A stretch of DNA of 38,042 nt from Sphingobacterium sp. Its GTDB lineage: Bacteria > Bacteroidota > Bacteroidia > Sphingobacteriales > Sphingobacteriaceae. A model generated the notes under the pieces. The model saw only the letters and a list, made by a program, of their open reading frames with translations. It was not told the DNA's origin and searched no databases. The stretch spans positions 1 through 38,042 of the forward strand of contig JAQZAZ010000036.1 in the NCBI GenBank assembly GCA_029239355.1. The letters are read 5' to 3'. The translations under genes were made by a program, and so were the position numbers. Numbering within the stretch: position 1 is the first letter of the stretch; every line of letters begins with the position of its first letter. Below are positions 15,099 to 23,453 of the stretch, piece after piece.

Positions 15099-15971
15099 CT
15101 AACCGAATAAGTCTGAACTCAGGTAGCGGTCTCCGCGATCACAGGCAATAAAAACAATGACGCCTTCCTCAATCTCATTGGCAATTTTCAGGGCTCCGGC
15201 AAATGCTCCACCTGTACTCATCCCCGCAAAAATTCCTTCCCGTTTCACCAGTTCACGCGCCAGTTCGGTCGCCTCCTGTTGCGAAATATCAATGACACGA
15301 TCCACACGGCTTGGGTCAAATATTTTCGGCAGATAAGCTTCTGGCCAACGTCTGATTCCGGGGATGGACGACTCCGGTGTAGGTTGACAGCCGACAATCT
15401 GTATCGCCGGATTTTTTTCTTTGAGATAGATGGAATTTCCCATGATCGTTCCAGTTGTTCCCATCGCGCTCACAAAATGGGTAATTTTTCCATCTGTATC
15501 ACGCCAGATTTCAGGACCTGTGGTTTTGATATGGGCTTTATAATTATCGGGATTGGCAAATTGGTTCAAAATAAAATAGCCTTCATTTGCCGCTTTTGCC
15601 TCAGCGTAGTCCCGGCATATTTCCATGGACTCCAATAGCGTAACCTTGGCACCAAAAGCTTCCATAGTCAGTGTACGCTCACGGGTAGACGATGCAGGCA
15701 TGACCAACTCTAGATTCAAGCCATATATACCGGCAATCATGGCCAGGGCGATTCCCGTATTCCCACTCGTCGCTTCGATAAGCTTACTGTCTTTCGAAAT
15801 TTCGCCACGCTCCATGGCTGAACGGATCATATTTAAGGCTGCACGATCCTTGACAGAACCAGCGGGGTTATTCCCTTCCATCTTTGCAAAGATCCGTACG
15901 TTGGTATTTTCATGAAATTGGGTGATCTCCACCAATGGTGTATTTCCGATGGTATCTATAATATTTCCCAT
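15099..15971 (-). CDS. cysM: Cysteine synthase B (O-acetylserine sulfhydrylase)
   Basis: This 290-residue fold-type II PLP enzyme makes cysteine from O-acetylserine and sulfide or thiosulfate in the cytosol. Seen in sequence: Lys41 in 'NPAGSVKDRAALNMI' for the Schiff base, the substrate loop 'TSGNTG' (68-73), and the phosphate-binding loop 'GTTGTIMG'. The length of about 290 favours CysM over the longer CysK. The preceding gene encodes serine acetyltransferase with a 7-nt gap, so the pair forms a complete serine-to-cysteine module. In other bacteria the two enzymes form a regulatory complex through the acetyltransferase C-terminal Ile; here that protein ends in '...KPII', which is compatible. 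Confidence 0.93.
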   Translation of the reverse strand: MGNIIDTIGNTPLVEITQFHENTNVRIFAKMEGNNPAGSVKDRAALNMIRSAMERGEISKDSKLIEATSGNTGIALAMIAGIYGLNLELVMPASSTRERTLTMEAFGAKVTLLESMEICRDYAEAKAANEGYFILNQFANPDNYKAHIKTTGPEIWRDTDGKITHFVSAMGTTGTIMGNSIYLKEKNPAIQIVGCQPTPESSIPGIRRWPEAYLPKIFDPSRVDRVIDISQQEATELARELVKREGIFAGMSTGGAFAGALKIANEIEEGVIVFIACDRGDRYLSSDLFG

Positions 15972-15978
15972 AATGTAT

Positions 15979-16794
15979 CTATATAATTGGTTTTGAATCT
16001 ATAAATTTCGCTGTTGCCTGATGATACACAGTAGTATAAGGTTCCACTGAACTTGTCAGCCAAACATTACCTCCGATAACCGAATGATGGCCTATACGTG
16101 TTTCGCCGCCCAAGATCGTTGCTCCCGAATAGATGATAACATGGTCTTCAATCGTTGGATGACGTTTGACATTCGAAAACACCTTATCCACACTCAGAGC
16201 ACCCAGCGTCACCCCCTGGTAAAGTTTAACGTAATTTCCGATTGTACACGTTTCTCCGATCACCAATCCAGTACCATGATCAATATGCAGGTGATGGCCG
16301 ATGGTTGCTCCCGGATGAATATCTATTCCTGTCTTAGAATGTGCATGCTCGGTCAATATGCGTGGGATCAGAGGGACTCCAAGGCGATGTAGCTCATTGG
16401 CCATTCGGAAAATACAGATCGCAAAAAAACCGGGATAAGTACGTACGACCTCCCGCTTGTTCTGAGCGGCCGGATCCCCATCCATCAACGCGTCAGCATC
16501 CCAGCACATGAGTTCATACAACGCTGGAATGCGCTCAAAAAACTGATGGGCTATTTGCCCATGGTCGCAATGACCACAAGCTTTTGATTTGCTAAGGAGT
16601 TGTTCCAGTTCCAGTTCAAATTGTTCAAAAGCAAGTTTCACATCGTCTACCGATTTCATCTCGCCAGAATTTCGCTCCGGAAAAAGCACATCCAAAATTT
16701 TGATAGCCCAGCCGCAGATCTTCTTATTGGAAGGCATTTCTAAAACAGCTAATTGCTGCTCGTAGATATGTTGATAAAAATCATACATCTTCAA
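15979..16794 (-). CDS. cysE: Serine O-acetyltransferase
   Basis: The 271-residue protein transfers acetyl from acetyl-CoA to serine, the first step of cysteine synthesis. The N-terminal half is helical; the C-terminal half (about 155-245) is a left-handed beta helix built of hexapeptide repeats, with the catalytic region '[28 protein letters not shown]' split here as '[12 protein letters not shown]' and '[15 protein letters not shown]'. It ends in '...SKPII', with a C-terminal Ile as required for docking into the partner synthase. It is longer at the N-terminus than the short plant-type forms and carries a Cys-x-x-Cys pair ('ACGHCDHG', about 72-79). It is the first gene of a cysE-cysM operon. 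Confidence 0.9.
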   Translation of the reverse strand: MKMYDFYQHIYEQQLAVLEMPSNKKICGWAIKILDVLFPERNSGEMKSVDDVKLAFEQFELELEQLLSKSKACGHCDHGQIAHQFFERIPALYELMCWDADALMDGDPAAQNKREVVRTYPGFFAICIFRMANELHRLGVPLIPRILTEHAHSKTGIDIHPGATIGHHLHIDHGTGLVIGETCTIGNYVKLYQGVTLGALSVDKVFSNVKRHPTIEDHVIIYSGATILGGETRIGHHSVIGGNVWLTSSVEPYTTVYHQATAKFIDSKPII

Positions 16795-16834
16795 AAGTAA
16801 ATATTAAACAATCTTAGCTCAAGTTTCTATTGTA

Positions 16835-16844
16835 TAGAATTCTA
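16835..16844. repeat. Perfect 10-bp palindrome in the cysE leader
   Basis: TAGAATTCTA is a perfect palindrome lying just downstream of the proposed cysE transcription start. It could be an operator, but a palindrome this short also occurs by chance. Confidence 0.3.
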
Positions 16845-16857
16845 ATGGAGAAACATA

Positions 16858-16886
16858 CAAATTTAATGTCTCTCTTTGATCTGCAA
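16858..16886 (-). promoter_or_regulatory. Candidate promoter for cysE-cysM
   Basis: On the minus strand TTG (16884-16886) precedes TAAATTTG (16858-16865) after an 18-nt spacer, matching the Bacteroidota -33/-7 layout. The leader would be about 57 nt. A second -7 match, TATCTTTG, lies further upstream at 16903-16910 and lacks a good -33 partner. Confidence 0.55.
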
Positions 16887-17070
16887 GAGCTCTATTCTTA
16901 AACAAAGATACTATACAATATTGATAGATTAAGCCTTATTACCACTTAACTATATGATTAAATCATTTTTTATCTTTATTTGATTTTTAGGACAACTCCA
17001 GACTTCCTCATCAATGTCATTTCTTCATCGCATTAGTGCAAGTTCCAATTTAGAAACCTGCTTATCCCTC

Positions 17071-17454
17071 TTAGAGCACTAAGCGCTCAAACAGATTTTG
17101 CAATGTTGCTTCGGGATCTTCACAGAGTCCGGGATGCGAGGCCGAACATTGGATAACCGTGCTGCGTTTGGCGGTAAGCCATCGAAAACGTTCTGTAATA
17201 TCCAATGCTGCTAGTTTTCCGGCATCTTTATCCCCATTACAGATTCGTTGAAAGGAGGACAGATGGTTTTCAATCAGTTCCAGTTCAATTTTAGGACAGA
17301 GCGAGCGTACCTTTTGCTCATCTACGGCATAAACCATCTTAGCAAAACGATATTTACGGCAATAGAGCGCGATACCAACATTGATAAATTCCTCACGCTC
17401 TACACGTGGCACCAATCGTACCACAGCATATTCATATAAGGTTTTTTCTGGCAT
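17071..17454 (-). CDS. DUF3037 protein, partner of a HipA-like kinase
   Basis: This 127-residue protein fits DUF3037: the N-terminal 'YEYAVVRLVPRVEREEFINVGIALYC' and the following 'FAKMVYAVDEQKVRSLCPKIELELIENHL' are the family's signature blocks. Its biochemical role is unknown. The start ATG at 17454 overlaps the end of the HipA-like kinase gene by 23 bp in a different frame, so the two are almost certainly co-translated. This linkage recurs in many bacteria, to my knowledge, and suggests that the small protein is a regulator or substrate of the kinase. It could act as an antitoxin-like partner, but nothing in the sequence (no DNA-binding motif) proves that. Confidence 0.8.
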   Translation of the reverse strand: MPEKTLYEYAVVRLVPRVEREEFINVGIALYCRKYRFAKMVYAVDEQKVRSLCPKIELELIENHLSSFQRICNGDKDAGKLAALDITERFRWLTAKRSTVIQCSASHPGLCEDPEATLQNLFERLVL

Positions 17455-18229
17455 CTTCTATCTGTTTTACAAAAATTGACGAATTAGCCATACGTTGTTT
17501 CAGGAAGGATACGTATACCTCTCTCGCTTCTGTCGCAGACAGCTCACGTTCGGAGTCCGCTAACCATTCATCTGGTACAATAGCTAATATCTTACGAAAA
17601 ACATCCTCTGTAAAAATAGCGCTAAAGTCAGCATTTATTTTTTCGACGATGGTGGCATTTTTTAATAGCACATGTTCTTTGATCTGCACAAAGGGTTTGA
17701 CCGCTTGCTCTTCCCAGTTGTCCCAGCTGTGGTGGAAATACAAAGCTGCACCGTGGTCGATCAGCCATAGCTCTTTATGCCAGATCAGCATATTCGTATT
17801 CCGTACTGTACGGTCAACATTCATCAATAAAGCATCCAGCCACACAATTTTTGAAGCCTCTTCCGCTCCGATCAGGTCGACATTGGCATCAAAAGTTACC
17901 GCCCCACTCAAAAAGTGAAGCCCGAGGTTTTTCCCTACGCTAAATTTGAGTAGATCCTGTATTTCTTCGTCCGGTTCGGAGCGACCAAAAGACTCATCAA
18001 GATGTGCGAAGACGATTTCGGGCACTCTTAATTTTAGAAGCCTGGCCAACTCTCCACCGATCAGTTCAGCAATCAGTGCCTTACGGCCCTGTCCTGCTCC
18101 TCTAAATTTGATGACATAACTAAAGCCATCGTCCGCATCGACTAGCGCAGGCAAAGATCCACCTTCCCGAAATGGCTGAACATATCGGATAATTTCTACC
18201 TCGCGAATTATAGGTTGTTGAAAGTTCAT
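17432..18229 (-). CDS. HipA-like kinase-domain protein
   Basis: The 265-residue protein has a compact HipA-type kinase fold without the N-terminal domain of classic HipA. Visible motifs: Lys41 in 'FSYVIKF' for ATP, a following acidic helix 'ALIAELIGGELARLL', the catalytic loop 'LMNVDRTVRNTNMLI' with Asp139 and Asn144, and 'LWLIDHG' with Asp158 in the metal-binding position of DFG. All catalytic positions are intact, so it should be active. Classic HipA phosphorylates a tRNA synthetase and pairs with the HTH protein HipB; here there is no HipB, and the partner is a DUF3037 protein overlapping it. Substrate unknown. No clear promoter is visible in the 286-bp divergent region upstream. Confidence 0.82.
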   Translation of the reverse strand: MNFQQPIIREVEIIRYVQPFREGGSLPALVDADDGFSYVIKFRGAGQGRKALIAELIGGELARLLKLRVPEIVFAHLDESFGRSEPDEEIQDLLKFSVGKNLGLHFLSGAVTFDANVDLIGAEEASKIVWLDALLMNVDRTVRNTNMLIWHKELWLIDHGAALYFHHSWDNWEEQAVKPFVQIKEHVLLKNATIVEKINADFSAIFTEDVFRKILAIVPDEWLADSERELSATEAREVYVSFLKQRMANSSIFVKQIEDARKNLI

Positions 18230-18354
18230 GAATTTCTATTTTCTTACTGTTCAAAGTTGGTCATCAACGTTGAGCATTATAACAAACTAAGATAAATTTA
18301 CCTTTATTTACAAGTTTGTTCGTCATGTACGCTACAAATTTGTTATTTCACCAC

Positions 18355-18368
18355 AACGTTTGAACGTT
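18355..18368. repeat. AACGTT-n2-AACGTT inverted repeat in divergent region
   Basis: Two AACGTT half-sites (18355-18360 and 18363-18368), each itself palindromic, flank a 2-nt spacer between the HipA-like gene and DUF1599. A CACCA/TGGTG pair surrounds them. It could be a regulator site for either gene. Confidence 0.3.
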
Positions 18369-18462
18369 TTGATGGTGGAAATATCTCAAATATTTATTTA
18401 TATTTTAGCAAAATAGCACAAATTGTACATTCATTTGACCATTAGAAGTACTATTTTCTAAT

Positions 18463-18470
18463 TATATTTG
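18463..18470 (+). promoter_or_regulatory. Candidate -7 element for the DUF1599 operon
   Basis: TATATTTG matches TAnnTTTG. An in-frame TTG lies inside it at 18468, so that codon cannot be the translation start if this is the promoter; the ATG at 18516 is then favoured. No well-spaced -33 TTG was found. Confidence 0.5.
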
Positions 18471-18515
18471 TCATATAATCTCGACTTGTCTCATCAAGTT
18501 CTTTTCAAAAACGAT

Positions 18516-19058
18516 ATGGATACTATTCAGGAATATAACAGTGTAATCAAGCACTGTCAAGATTTATTTATAAAAAAAACAAAAGACTATGGTACGGCAT
18601 GGCGGATTATGCGGCTATCCTCCATTACTGACCAGATTTATATCAAGGCGCAACGTATACGTACCCTTGAGATCAAAAAAGTATCTAAAGTTGGTGAAGG
18701 TGTCGTAGATGAATACATTGGTATCATTAATTACTGCATTATGGCCATGATTCAAATTGATCTTGGTGAAGATGGAGAGGAAAACCTCGATCCCGTCTTC
18801 GTAAATCAAAAATATACCGAAAAGGTAACGGAAACCAGAGACCTCATGCTGGCCAAAAATCACGATTATGGTGAGGCTTGGCGTGATATGCGCGTTTCTT
18901 CGATGACGGATTTGATCTTAATGAAAATTCACCGTGTCAAACAGATCGAAGATAATGATGGACAGACTATCGTGTCCGAAGGAATTAATGCCAATTACCA
19001 AGATATGCTTAACTACGCAGTTTTTGCCTTAATTAAGTTAGGACTCGCACAACAATAA
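18516..19058 (+). CDS. DUF1599 protein with internal duplication
   Basis: The start at ATG 18516 gives 180 residues; a TTG 48 bp upstream is rejected because it falls in the probable promoter. The protein is built of two copies of one unit: 'KDYGTAWRIMRLSSITDQIY' (23-42) and 'HDYGEAWRDMRVSSMTDLIL' (116-135), each followed by a helix and a hydrophobic segment ending in a similar 'Ile/Leu-Asn-Tyr' block. DUF1599 is listed, as I recall, as a nucleotide-modification-associated domain, but in Bacteroidota it is a conserved chromosomal gene with no proven activity. It is followed after 4 bp by the BT_3928-like gene, a neighbour pair seen in many Bacteroidota. Confidence 0.88.
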   Translation: MDTIQEYNSVIKHCQDLFIKKTKDYGTAWRIMRLSSITDQIYIKAQRIRTLEIKKVSKVGEGVVDEYIGIINYCIMAMIQIDLGEDGEENLDPVFVNQKYTEKVTETRDLMLAKNHDYGEAWRDMRVSSMTDLILMKIHRVKQIEDNDGQTIVSEGINANYQDMLNYAVFALIKLGLAQQ

Positions 19059-19062
19059 TTGA

Positions 19063-20250
19063 ATGATGACAGCAGCACAACAGACAACTAAAACAAATTA
19101 CCTTTTAGGTTTTTGTCGCATTTTCACTGGTCTTCTTTTTATTTTCTCTGGATTTATTAAGGCCAATGACCCTACAGGCTTCGGCTATAAATTGCAGGAA
19201 TATTTTGAAGTATTTCACCTGACCACCTTCAATGAATACGCTACGGCCATAGCTGTGGTGATCTGTGGCTTTGAAATCCTCTTGGGTGCCCTACTGTTGT
19301 TTGGCGTCTATGCCAATTTGGTGGCTTGGGGATTACTGTTATTGATCCTTTTTTTTACCTTTCTGACATTCTATTCCGCATTTTTCGAAGTCGTGACTTC
19401 CTGTGGCTGCTTTGGTGATGCCATTCCACTAACTCCCTGGCAATCCTTTTCCAAAGATCTTGTGCTATTGGCCTTGATTCTGATCATCTTCTTTAACCGC
19501 AAACAGATCCGGTCCATTATAAAAGGGTCGGGCAATCAATTTGTTGTCACCCTGATTACTGCCATCGTTTCATTGGGAATTGGCATTTATACGGTCAATT
19601 ACCTTCCTTTTATTGATTTCTTGCCCTATAAAATTGGCAACAATCTACCATCCCTGATGGTCCTTCCAGAAGGTAAACAGGGCGATGTCTTTGAGCAGCT
19701 CTATACTATGAAAAACAAAAAAACGGGCGAGACCAAGAAAGTGAATGACAAAGTTTACATGGCAGATAAGCTATGGGAAGATGAGTCTTGGGAAATCATC
19801 GGCGAGCCCGAAAGTAAACTCATCAAAAAAGGTTATGATATTCCCATCCCTGACCTTTTAATTACTGACGCAGACGGTGCTGATCATACACAGGAGATCA
19901 TTGCAAACCCTTATTATAATATTATTATCGTCGCCAAGGATCTTTCATCAACCAATATGAATGCCATCCAGAAAATCAATCAGACAGTGACACAGATGAC
20001 CAAAGATTACAATGGTCTCCGTGTTGTCCTACTGACCGCCTCAGCTTCTAAAGACGCACAATACCTGAGTGACAAAATGCAATTGATTGCAGAAATTTAT
20101 TATGCGGATTTAATTCCATTGAAAAGTATGGTTAGAGCCAATCCGGGTGTAATCCTTTTAAAAGGTGGAAATGTAATGGGCAAATGGCACTACAACAATT
20201 TCCCGGACGCAAAGACGATTGAAGACAAATTTTTAAGTAAGGACAAATAA
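19063..20250 (+). CDS. BT_3928-type DoxX/MauE-like membrane protein
   Basis: The 395-residue protein has an N-terminal DoxX/MauE-like module with about four membrane segments (near 17-33, 58-82, 86-108 and 131-145) and a fifth at 158-180. The motif 'CGCFGD' (114-119), typical of MauE-like proteins, puts two Cys at a membrane edge and suggests a redox or disulfide role. The C-terminal 200 residues are soluble, probably periplasmic, with no domain I can name beyond a weak thioredoxin-like look ('YNIIIVAKDLSSTNMNAIQK'). It lacks a CxxC there. It lies between DUF1599 and aroK with gaps of 4 and 6 bp, so all are one operon. Function is unknown. Confidence 0.85.
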   Translation: MMTAAQQTTKTNYLLGFCRIFTGLLFIFSGFIKANDPTGFGYKLQEYFEVFHLTTFNEYATAIAVVICGFEILLGALLLFGVYANLVAWGLLLLILFFTFLTFYSAFFEVVTSCGCFGDAIPLTPWQSFSKDLVLLALILIIFFNRKQIRSIIKGSGNQFVVTLITAIVSLGIGIYTVNYLPFIDFLPYKIGNNLPSLMVLPEGKQGDVFEQLYTMKNKKTGETKKVNDKVYMADKLWEDESWEIIGEPESKLIKKGYDIPIPDLLITDADGADHTQEIIANPYYNIIIVAKDLSSTNMNAIQKINQTVTQMTKDYNGLRVVLLTASASKDAQYLSDKMQLIAEIYYADLIPLKSMVRANPGVILLKGGNVMGKWHYNNFPDAKTIEDKFLSKDK

Positions 20251-20256
20251 TACAAT

Positions 20257-20772
20257 ATGCCTAAACCTATATTTTTGATTGGCTATATGGGCAGTGGAAA
20301 GACCACATTGGGAAAAAAGCTGGCCAGCAAATTAGATTTACCTTTTATCGATACCGACGAGGAGATTGTGAAACAGATCGGTATGAGCATTACTGAATAT
20401 TTCGGTCAATACGGTGAAGAAGAATTTCGAAAACTGGAGCGGGAGCAGCTCCGTAAATTTGTGGACAGCTGCGCCGTTATCTCTACGGGCGGAGGTGCAC
20501 CCTGTTTTTTTGATAACATGGATTGGATCAAAGCCAATGGATACGCAGTGTATCTACACATGACGCCCAAAGCTCTATTTGACCGTCTGTCGCAATCAAA
20601 ATTACATAAACGACCTATTCTTATCGGGAAATCACCGGAAGAATTAAGGGCGTTTATTGAAGAGAAATTAACAGAACGCGAACCTTACTATACCCAGGCT
20701 CATCTGACAATAGATCAGCTCAATACACCAATAGAAACATTAGTTACCCTGATCAACCAGCATAATTTATAA
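20257..20772 (+). CDS. aroK: Shikimate kinase
   Basis: The 171-residue enzyme phosphorylates shikimate at the 3-position with ATP, the fifth step of the shikimate pathway to aromatic amino acids. The Walker A loop 'GYMGSGKTT' is at 9-17, shikimate-binding 'FIDTDEEI' at 30-37, Arg58 in 'FRKLE', and 'STGGGAPCF' at 76-84; the lid Arg is in 'KLHKRPIL'. All expected residues are present and the length is standard. No other aro gene is in the window. It starts 6 bp after the BT_3928-like gene and is followed by the glycerophosphodiesterase gene after 17 bp. Confidence 0.95.
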   Translation: MPKPIFLIGYMGSGKTTLGKKLASKLDLPFIDTDEEIVKQIGMSITEYFGQYGEEEFRKLEREQLRKFVDSCAVISTGGGAPCFFDNMDWIKANGYAVYLHMTPKALFDRLSQSKLHKRPILIGKSPEELRAFIEEKLTEREPYYTQAHLTIDQLNTPIETLVTLINQHNL

Positions 20773-20789
20773 CCGCACAATAGTCAATA

Positions 20790-21728
20790 ATGAGAATACG
20801 CCTGTACTGTTTCCTTTTATTCCTGACCTGTATAACTGTCAGCAGCTGTTTTCGCCATGGTGGTGACACAGACGGTTTACCTGTGGGCAAGCGTATTCAG
20901 CTGACAACGGTAGAGGACCTTTATCAATTTCTGACCTATGATGACAACCGCTATCCGCTCGTTAGCCTGCATCGTGGGGGACCTACCTCAGGCTATCCGG
21001 AAAATGCCTTAGAAACCTTTGCATATAATGCCAGCCTGCAGCCCGTTATTGTGGAGTGCGATGTCAGGCTTAGCAAAGATTCGGCACTGGTACTGATGCA
21101 TGATAATACGCTCAACCGTACCACAACAGGCCGAGGGTCTGTTAATGAACGTACATTGGCCGAACTCAAAAAACTAAGGTTGGTAGACAACGACAAGAAA
21201 ATAACGCCCTATAAAATCCCTACACTCGACGAAGCGCTCGCATGGGGAAAGGGTAAGGTCATTTTCACACTGGACATTAAAAATGAGGTACCTTACGAAT
21301 CCGTGATCAATGTGATTCGCAAACAACGTGCTGAATCCAGCGTTGTTATCATTACTTATAGTGCCGGTCAGGCAGGTAAAGTACACAATCTAGCAGGAGA
21401 TCTGATGATATCCGCTTCGGTGAAGAATCTAGATGATCTAACCCGTCTTAACGAAAAAGATATTCCCGACAATAAGCTCTTGGCCTTTGTCGGTACACGT
21501 GAAGCTGATCCACAGCTGACCAAAGTACTGCATGATCATGGTATTATGTGTATCCTGGGTACACAAGGCAATCTAGACAGACAGGCTGCAAAAAAAGGAT
21601 TTCAGCTATATGCCAGCTTCATTGAACGCGGTGCAGATATCTTGAGTACTGATCGTCCGATCGAGGCAGGTAGAGCGTTAAATTTTTATATCAAGAAAAG
21701 AGGGATAAGTTCTAAATTTGTGCAGTAA
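20790..21728 (+). CDS. Glycerophosphodiester phosphodiesterase lipoprotein
   Basis: The 312-residue protein has a lipoprotein signal ending 'TVSSC' (Cys20) and a GDPD TIM-barrel. Catalytic and metal residues are in the usual order: His61-Arg62 in 'SLHRGG', 'PENALETF' (70-77), Glu89 and Asp91 in 'VECDVRLSKD', and His104 in 'LMHDNTLNRTTTGRG'. It hydrolyses glycerophosphodiesters to glycerol 3-phosphate and an alcohol, in the periplasm or on the outer membrane, supplying phosphate and glycerol from lipid debris. It is the last gene of the DUF1599-aroK run; no terminator is visible after it. The next gene converges on it after 121 bp. Confidence 0.92.
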   Translation: MRIRLYCFLLFLTCITVSSCFRHGGDTDGLPVGKRIQLTTVEDLYQFLTYDDNRYPLVSLHRGGPTSGYPENALETFAYNASLQPVIVECDVRLSKDSALVLMHDNTLNRTTTGRGSVNERTLAELKKLRLVDNDKKITPYKIPTLDEALAWGKGKVIFTLDIKNEVPYESVINVIRKQRAESSVVIITYSAGQAGKVHNLAGDLMISASVKNLDDLTRLNEKDIPDNKLLAFVGTREADPQLTKVLHDHGIMCILGTQGNLDRQAAKKGFQLYASFIERGADILSTDRPIEAGRALNFYIKKRGISSKFVQ

Positions 21729-21849
21729 AAACCATAAATAGTAAGCAACGTTGTTTAACGGTTAAAGAATACATTTTACAGATATTGATCAAAAGATCCT
21801 GAGACAAATTCTACTTTAGCTAAATTTAAATCCTAAATTGACCATCTCA

Positions 21850-22146
21850 TCACCAGACATCACGGTTAGAGGCATCTAGGCTATCCTTAATATAATTTAC
21901 CAATTCATCATTTTCATCTGATTGTTTCAACCGTTTTCGAAGATTTATTAACCAATCTTCCAATGCCTCCGCTGGCGACTCGCCATTTCCAAAAACACCC
22001 CGATGCGGATCTGGGCCCAATAAGCACCAATAAGAAGCTTCTTCTCTGAATACAACAGGGCGTAATTCCCGGATTTCTCTAGGTAGTTCCTCTGCCTCAA
22101 AATCTATTGGTACTATTTTTTCCGCTGCTATCTTCATTTGTTCCAT
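21850..22146 (-). CDS. Small uncharacterised protein, second gene of a pair
   Basis: The 98-residue protein has a central block 'RPVVFREEASYWCLLGPDPH' followed by 'GVFGNGESPAEALEDWLINL'. The layout (strand, strand, 'pdlpG..G.sp.EAl..w' helix) faintly recalls the HicB partial RNase H fold, but the sequence match is too weak to name it. The N- and C-termini are charged and acidic. There are no signal peptide, membrane segment or catalytic motif. It starts 6 bp after the preceding small gene, so the pair is one transcript. It converges with the glycerophosphodiesterase gene. Confidence 0.55.
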   Translation of the reverse strand: MEQMKIAAEKIVPIDFEAEELPREIRELRPVVFREEASYWCLLGPDPHRGVFGNGESPAEALEDWLINLRKRLKQSDENDELVNYIKDSLDASNRDVW

Positions 22147-22152
22147 GTTTCC

Positions 22153-22353
22153 TTACAATTTTTTGAGTTCTTCTTCTGGCCAAGTCACCAACTCCTTTAG
22201 CAAATAGGTTTTTGGCTCGGCTTCATCATCAAATTGAGCCAAAAATTCTGGCAGGTCCCCTTCGATTTTTAAAAGCTTGCCTTCCTGTAATACGTCATAA
22301 CCTTCTGCGAGCCATTGTTCTATTTTTTTTCTATTGATTTGAATATGCTCCAT
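22153..22353 (-). CDS. 66-residue uncharacterised protein, first gene of a pair
   Basis: This short protein, 'MEHIQINRKKIEQWLAEGYD' followed by 'VLQEGKLLKIEGDLPEFLAQ' and an acidic helix to 'EEELKKL', has no recognisable domain. It is not HicA-like: there is no dsRNA-binding 'GSH' segment. The composition is acidic and the sequence reads as one small alpha/beta unit. It lies 6 bp before a 98-residue gene. The pair may be a small regulatory or toxin-antitoxin-like module, or a lineage-specific gene pair; the sequence does not decide. Confidence 0.5.
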   Translation of the reverse strand: MEHIQINRKKIEQWLAEGYDVLQEGKLLKIEGDLPEFLAQFDDEAEPKTYLLKELVTWPEEELKKL

Positions 22354-22626
22354 AGTGAGAAATTTTAACCCGTTATATTACCAATTAGTTTTAGTTCATT
22401 CATCATGTACTTATAAAATAAACAATACTGCAACAGATAACGTTTTGTCAATTTGAGCTTAGATGTATCACACCGTCAAATAAAACGAAATTAATACACT
22501 TAAAATAAATTAGTTAATAAAAAAAACATCCTTAATCGGCAAGAAACACCTATTTGGCAAGATATTTGTTATAACAGCAAAAGTTTTCAGTTCGAAAATT
22601 TAACGCTAACATTTTTTAAAAATATC

Positions 22627-23151
22627 ATGAAAAAAGTACTTCTACCTATTCTGACACTTTTTACATTCGTATTTGCCATTAACCATAAAGCAAATGCGCA
22701 AACTCCTTACCGCACAGCTATCGGCTTGGGAATTGACTTAGGGGACGGTCAATCACTGTTTGGTCCGCAGATCAAACACAACTTTGGTGGCAATGACGCC
22801 GGAAATGCACAGGTATTATTTGGTGATAACATCACCGTAGTTGGGGTAGATTATTCTTACAACCAGCGGATCCCAGGAACACGTGGTTTGTCTTGGTACG
22901 TAGGTGTTGGTCCGCAAGTATCGTTTGTAGATTATGGCAAATGGCATGATGACTGGGACGATGACTATCACTGGAAAGATGGTGATACCGAAACTTTTTT
23001 TGCTATCCGTCCAGCATTAGGCTTGGAGTTCCGTATTCCTTCAGCTCCATTGGCGATGCATTTTGACTGGAAACCATGGTGGAATTTGTCTCATGGCTCT
23101 GACTTTGAACCATCCCGTTTCTCATTGGGATTCAAATTTGTATTGAAATAA
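22627..23151 (+). CDS. Outer-membrane beta-barrel-type exported protein
   Basis: The 174-residue protein has a signal peptide of about 24 residues ending 'KANAQ'. The mature part is Gly- and aromatic-rich with alternating short strands such as 'GIDLGDGQSLFGPQIKHNF', 'LSWYVGVGPQVSFVDYG' and the closing 'SRFSLGFKFVLK', typical of small eight-stranded outer-membrane barrels. An unusual acidic His/Trp/Asp loop ('KWHDDWDDDYHWKDGD') sits near residues 103-118 and would face the outside, possibly binding metal. The family is not identified. The gene stands alone and ends in a strong terminator. Confidence 0.75.
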   Translation: MKKVLLPILTLFTFVFAINHKANAQTPYRTAIGLGIDLGDGQSLFGPQIKHNFGGNDAGNAQVLFGDNITVVGVDYSYNQRIPGTRGLSWYVGVGPQVSFVDYGKWHDDWDDDYHWKDGDTETFFAIRPALGLEFRIPSAPLAMHFDWKPWWNLSHGSDFEPSRFSLGFKFVLK

Positions 23152-23173
23152 AAAAAACAATATATCCGAAAAC

Positions 23174-23214
23174 AAAAAAATCCTGCAGGTATTATCGCTT
23201 GCAGGATTTTTTTT
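23174..23214 (+). terminator. Intrinsic terminator of the outer-membrane protein gene
   Basis: TCCTGCA/TGCAGGA (23181-23187, 23200-23206) closes a hairpin flanked by seven A and eight T; it starts 23 bp after the stop codon. Confidence 0.9.
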
Positions 23215-23453
23215 ATTCTTTAGCCCAAGGCCAATACTTCTCTTTTTCTGGAATACATTTTTGCGCGCATTTACACCGCGTATCAACTAGTTCAATAAAG
23301 ATAAAAAATCGTTCCCTCATTCTTTTCAATGTATATTTAGAGCGTCTTTCGTATATACTTTTTCATTTCAATATATTGCTCATTGGCATTGCATAAGAAG
23401 AGTTCTTTACATTTTCATAATATCATCCATCAAACAGGAAAATATTACCAGCA

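Noticed and set aside
14924..15151. 75-codon ORF between the VOC gene and cysM
   Set aside because: It overlaps the cysM terminator hairpin and the cysM 3' end and is mostly Arg/Asn/Lys-rich translation of noncoding DNA.
17406..17918. 170-codon plus-strand ORF across the HipA-like/DUF3037 pair
   Set aside because: It is antisense to two well-supported genes with intact motifs and is Ser-rich in the way shadow frames often are.
23199..23396. 65-codon ORF after the outer-membrane protein gene
   Set aside because: It starts within a terminator hairpin and has no signal, motif or protein-like composition.
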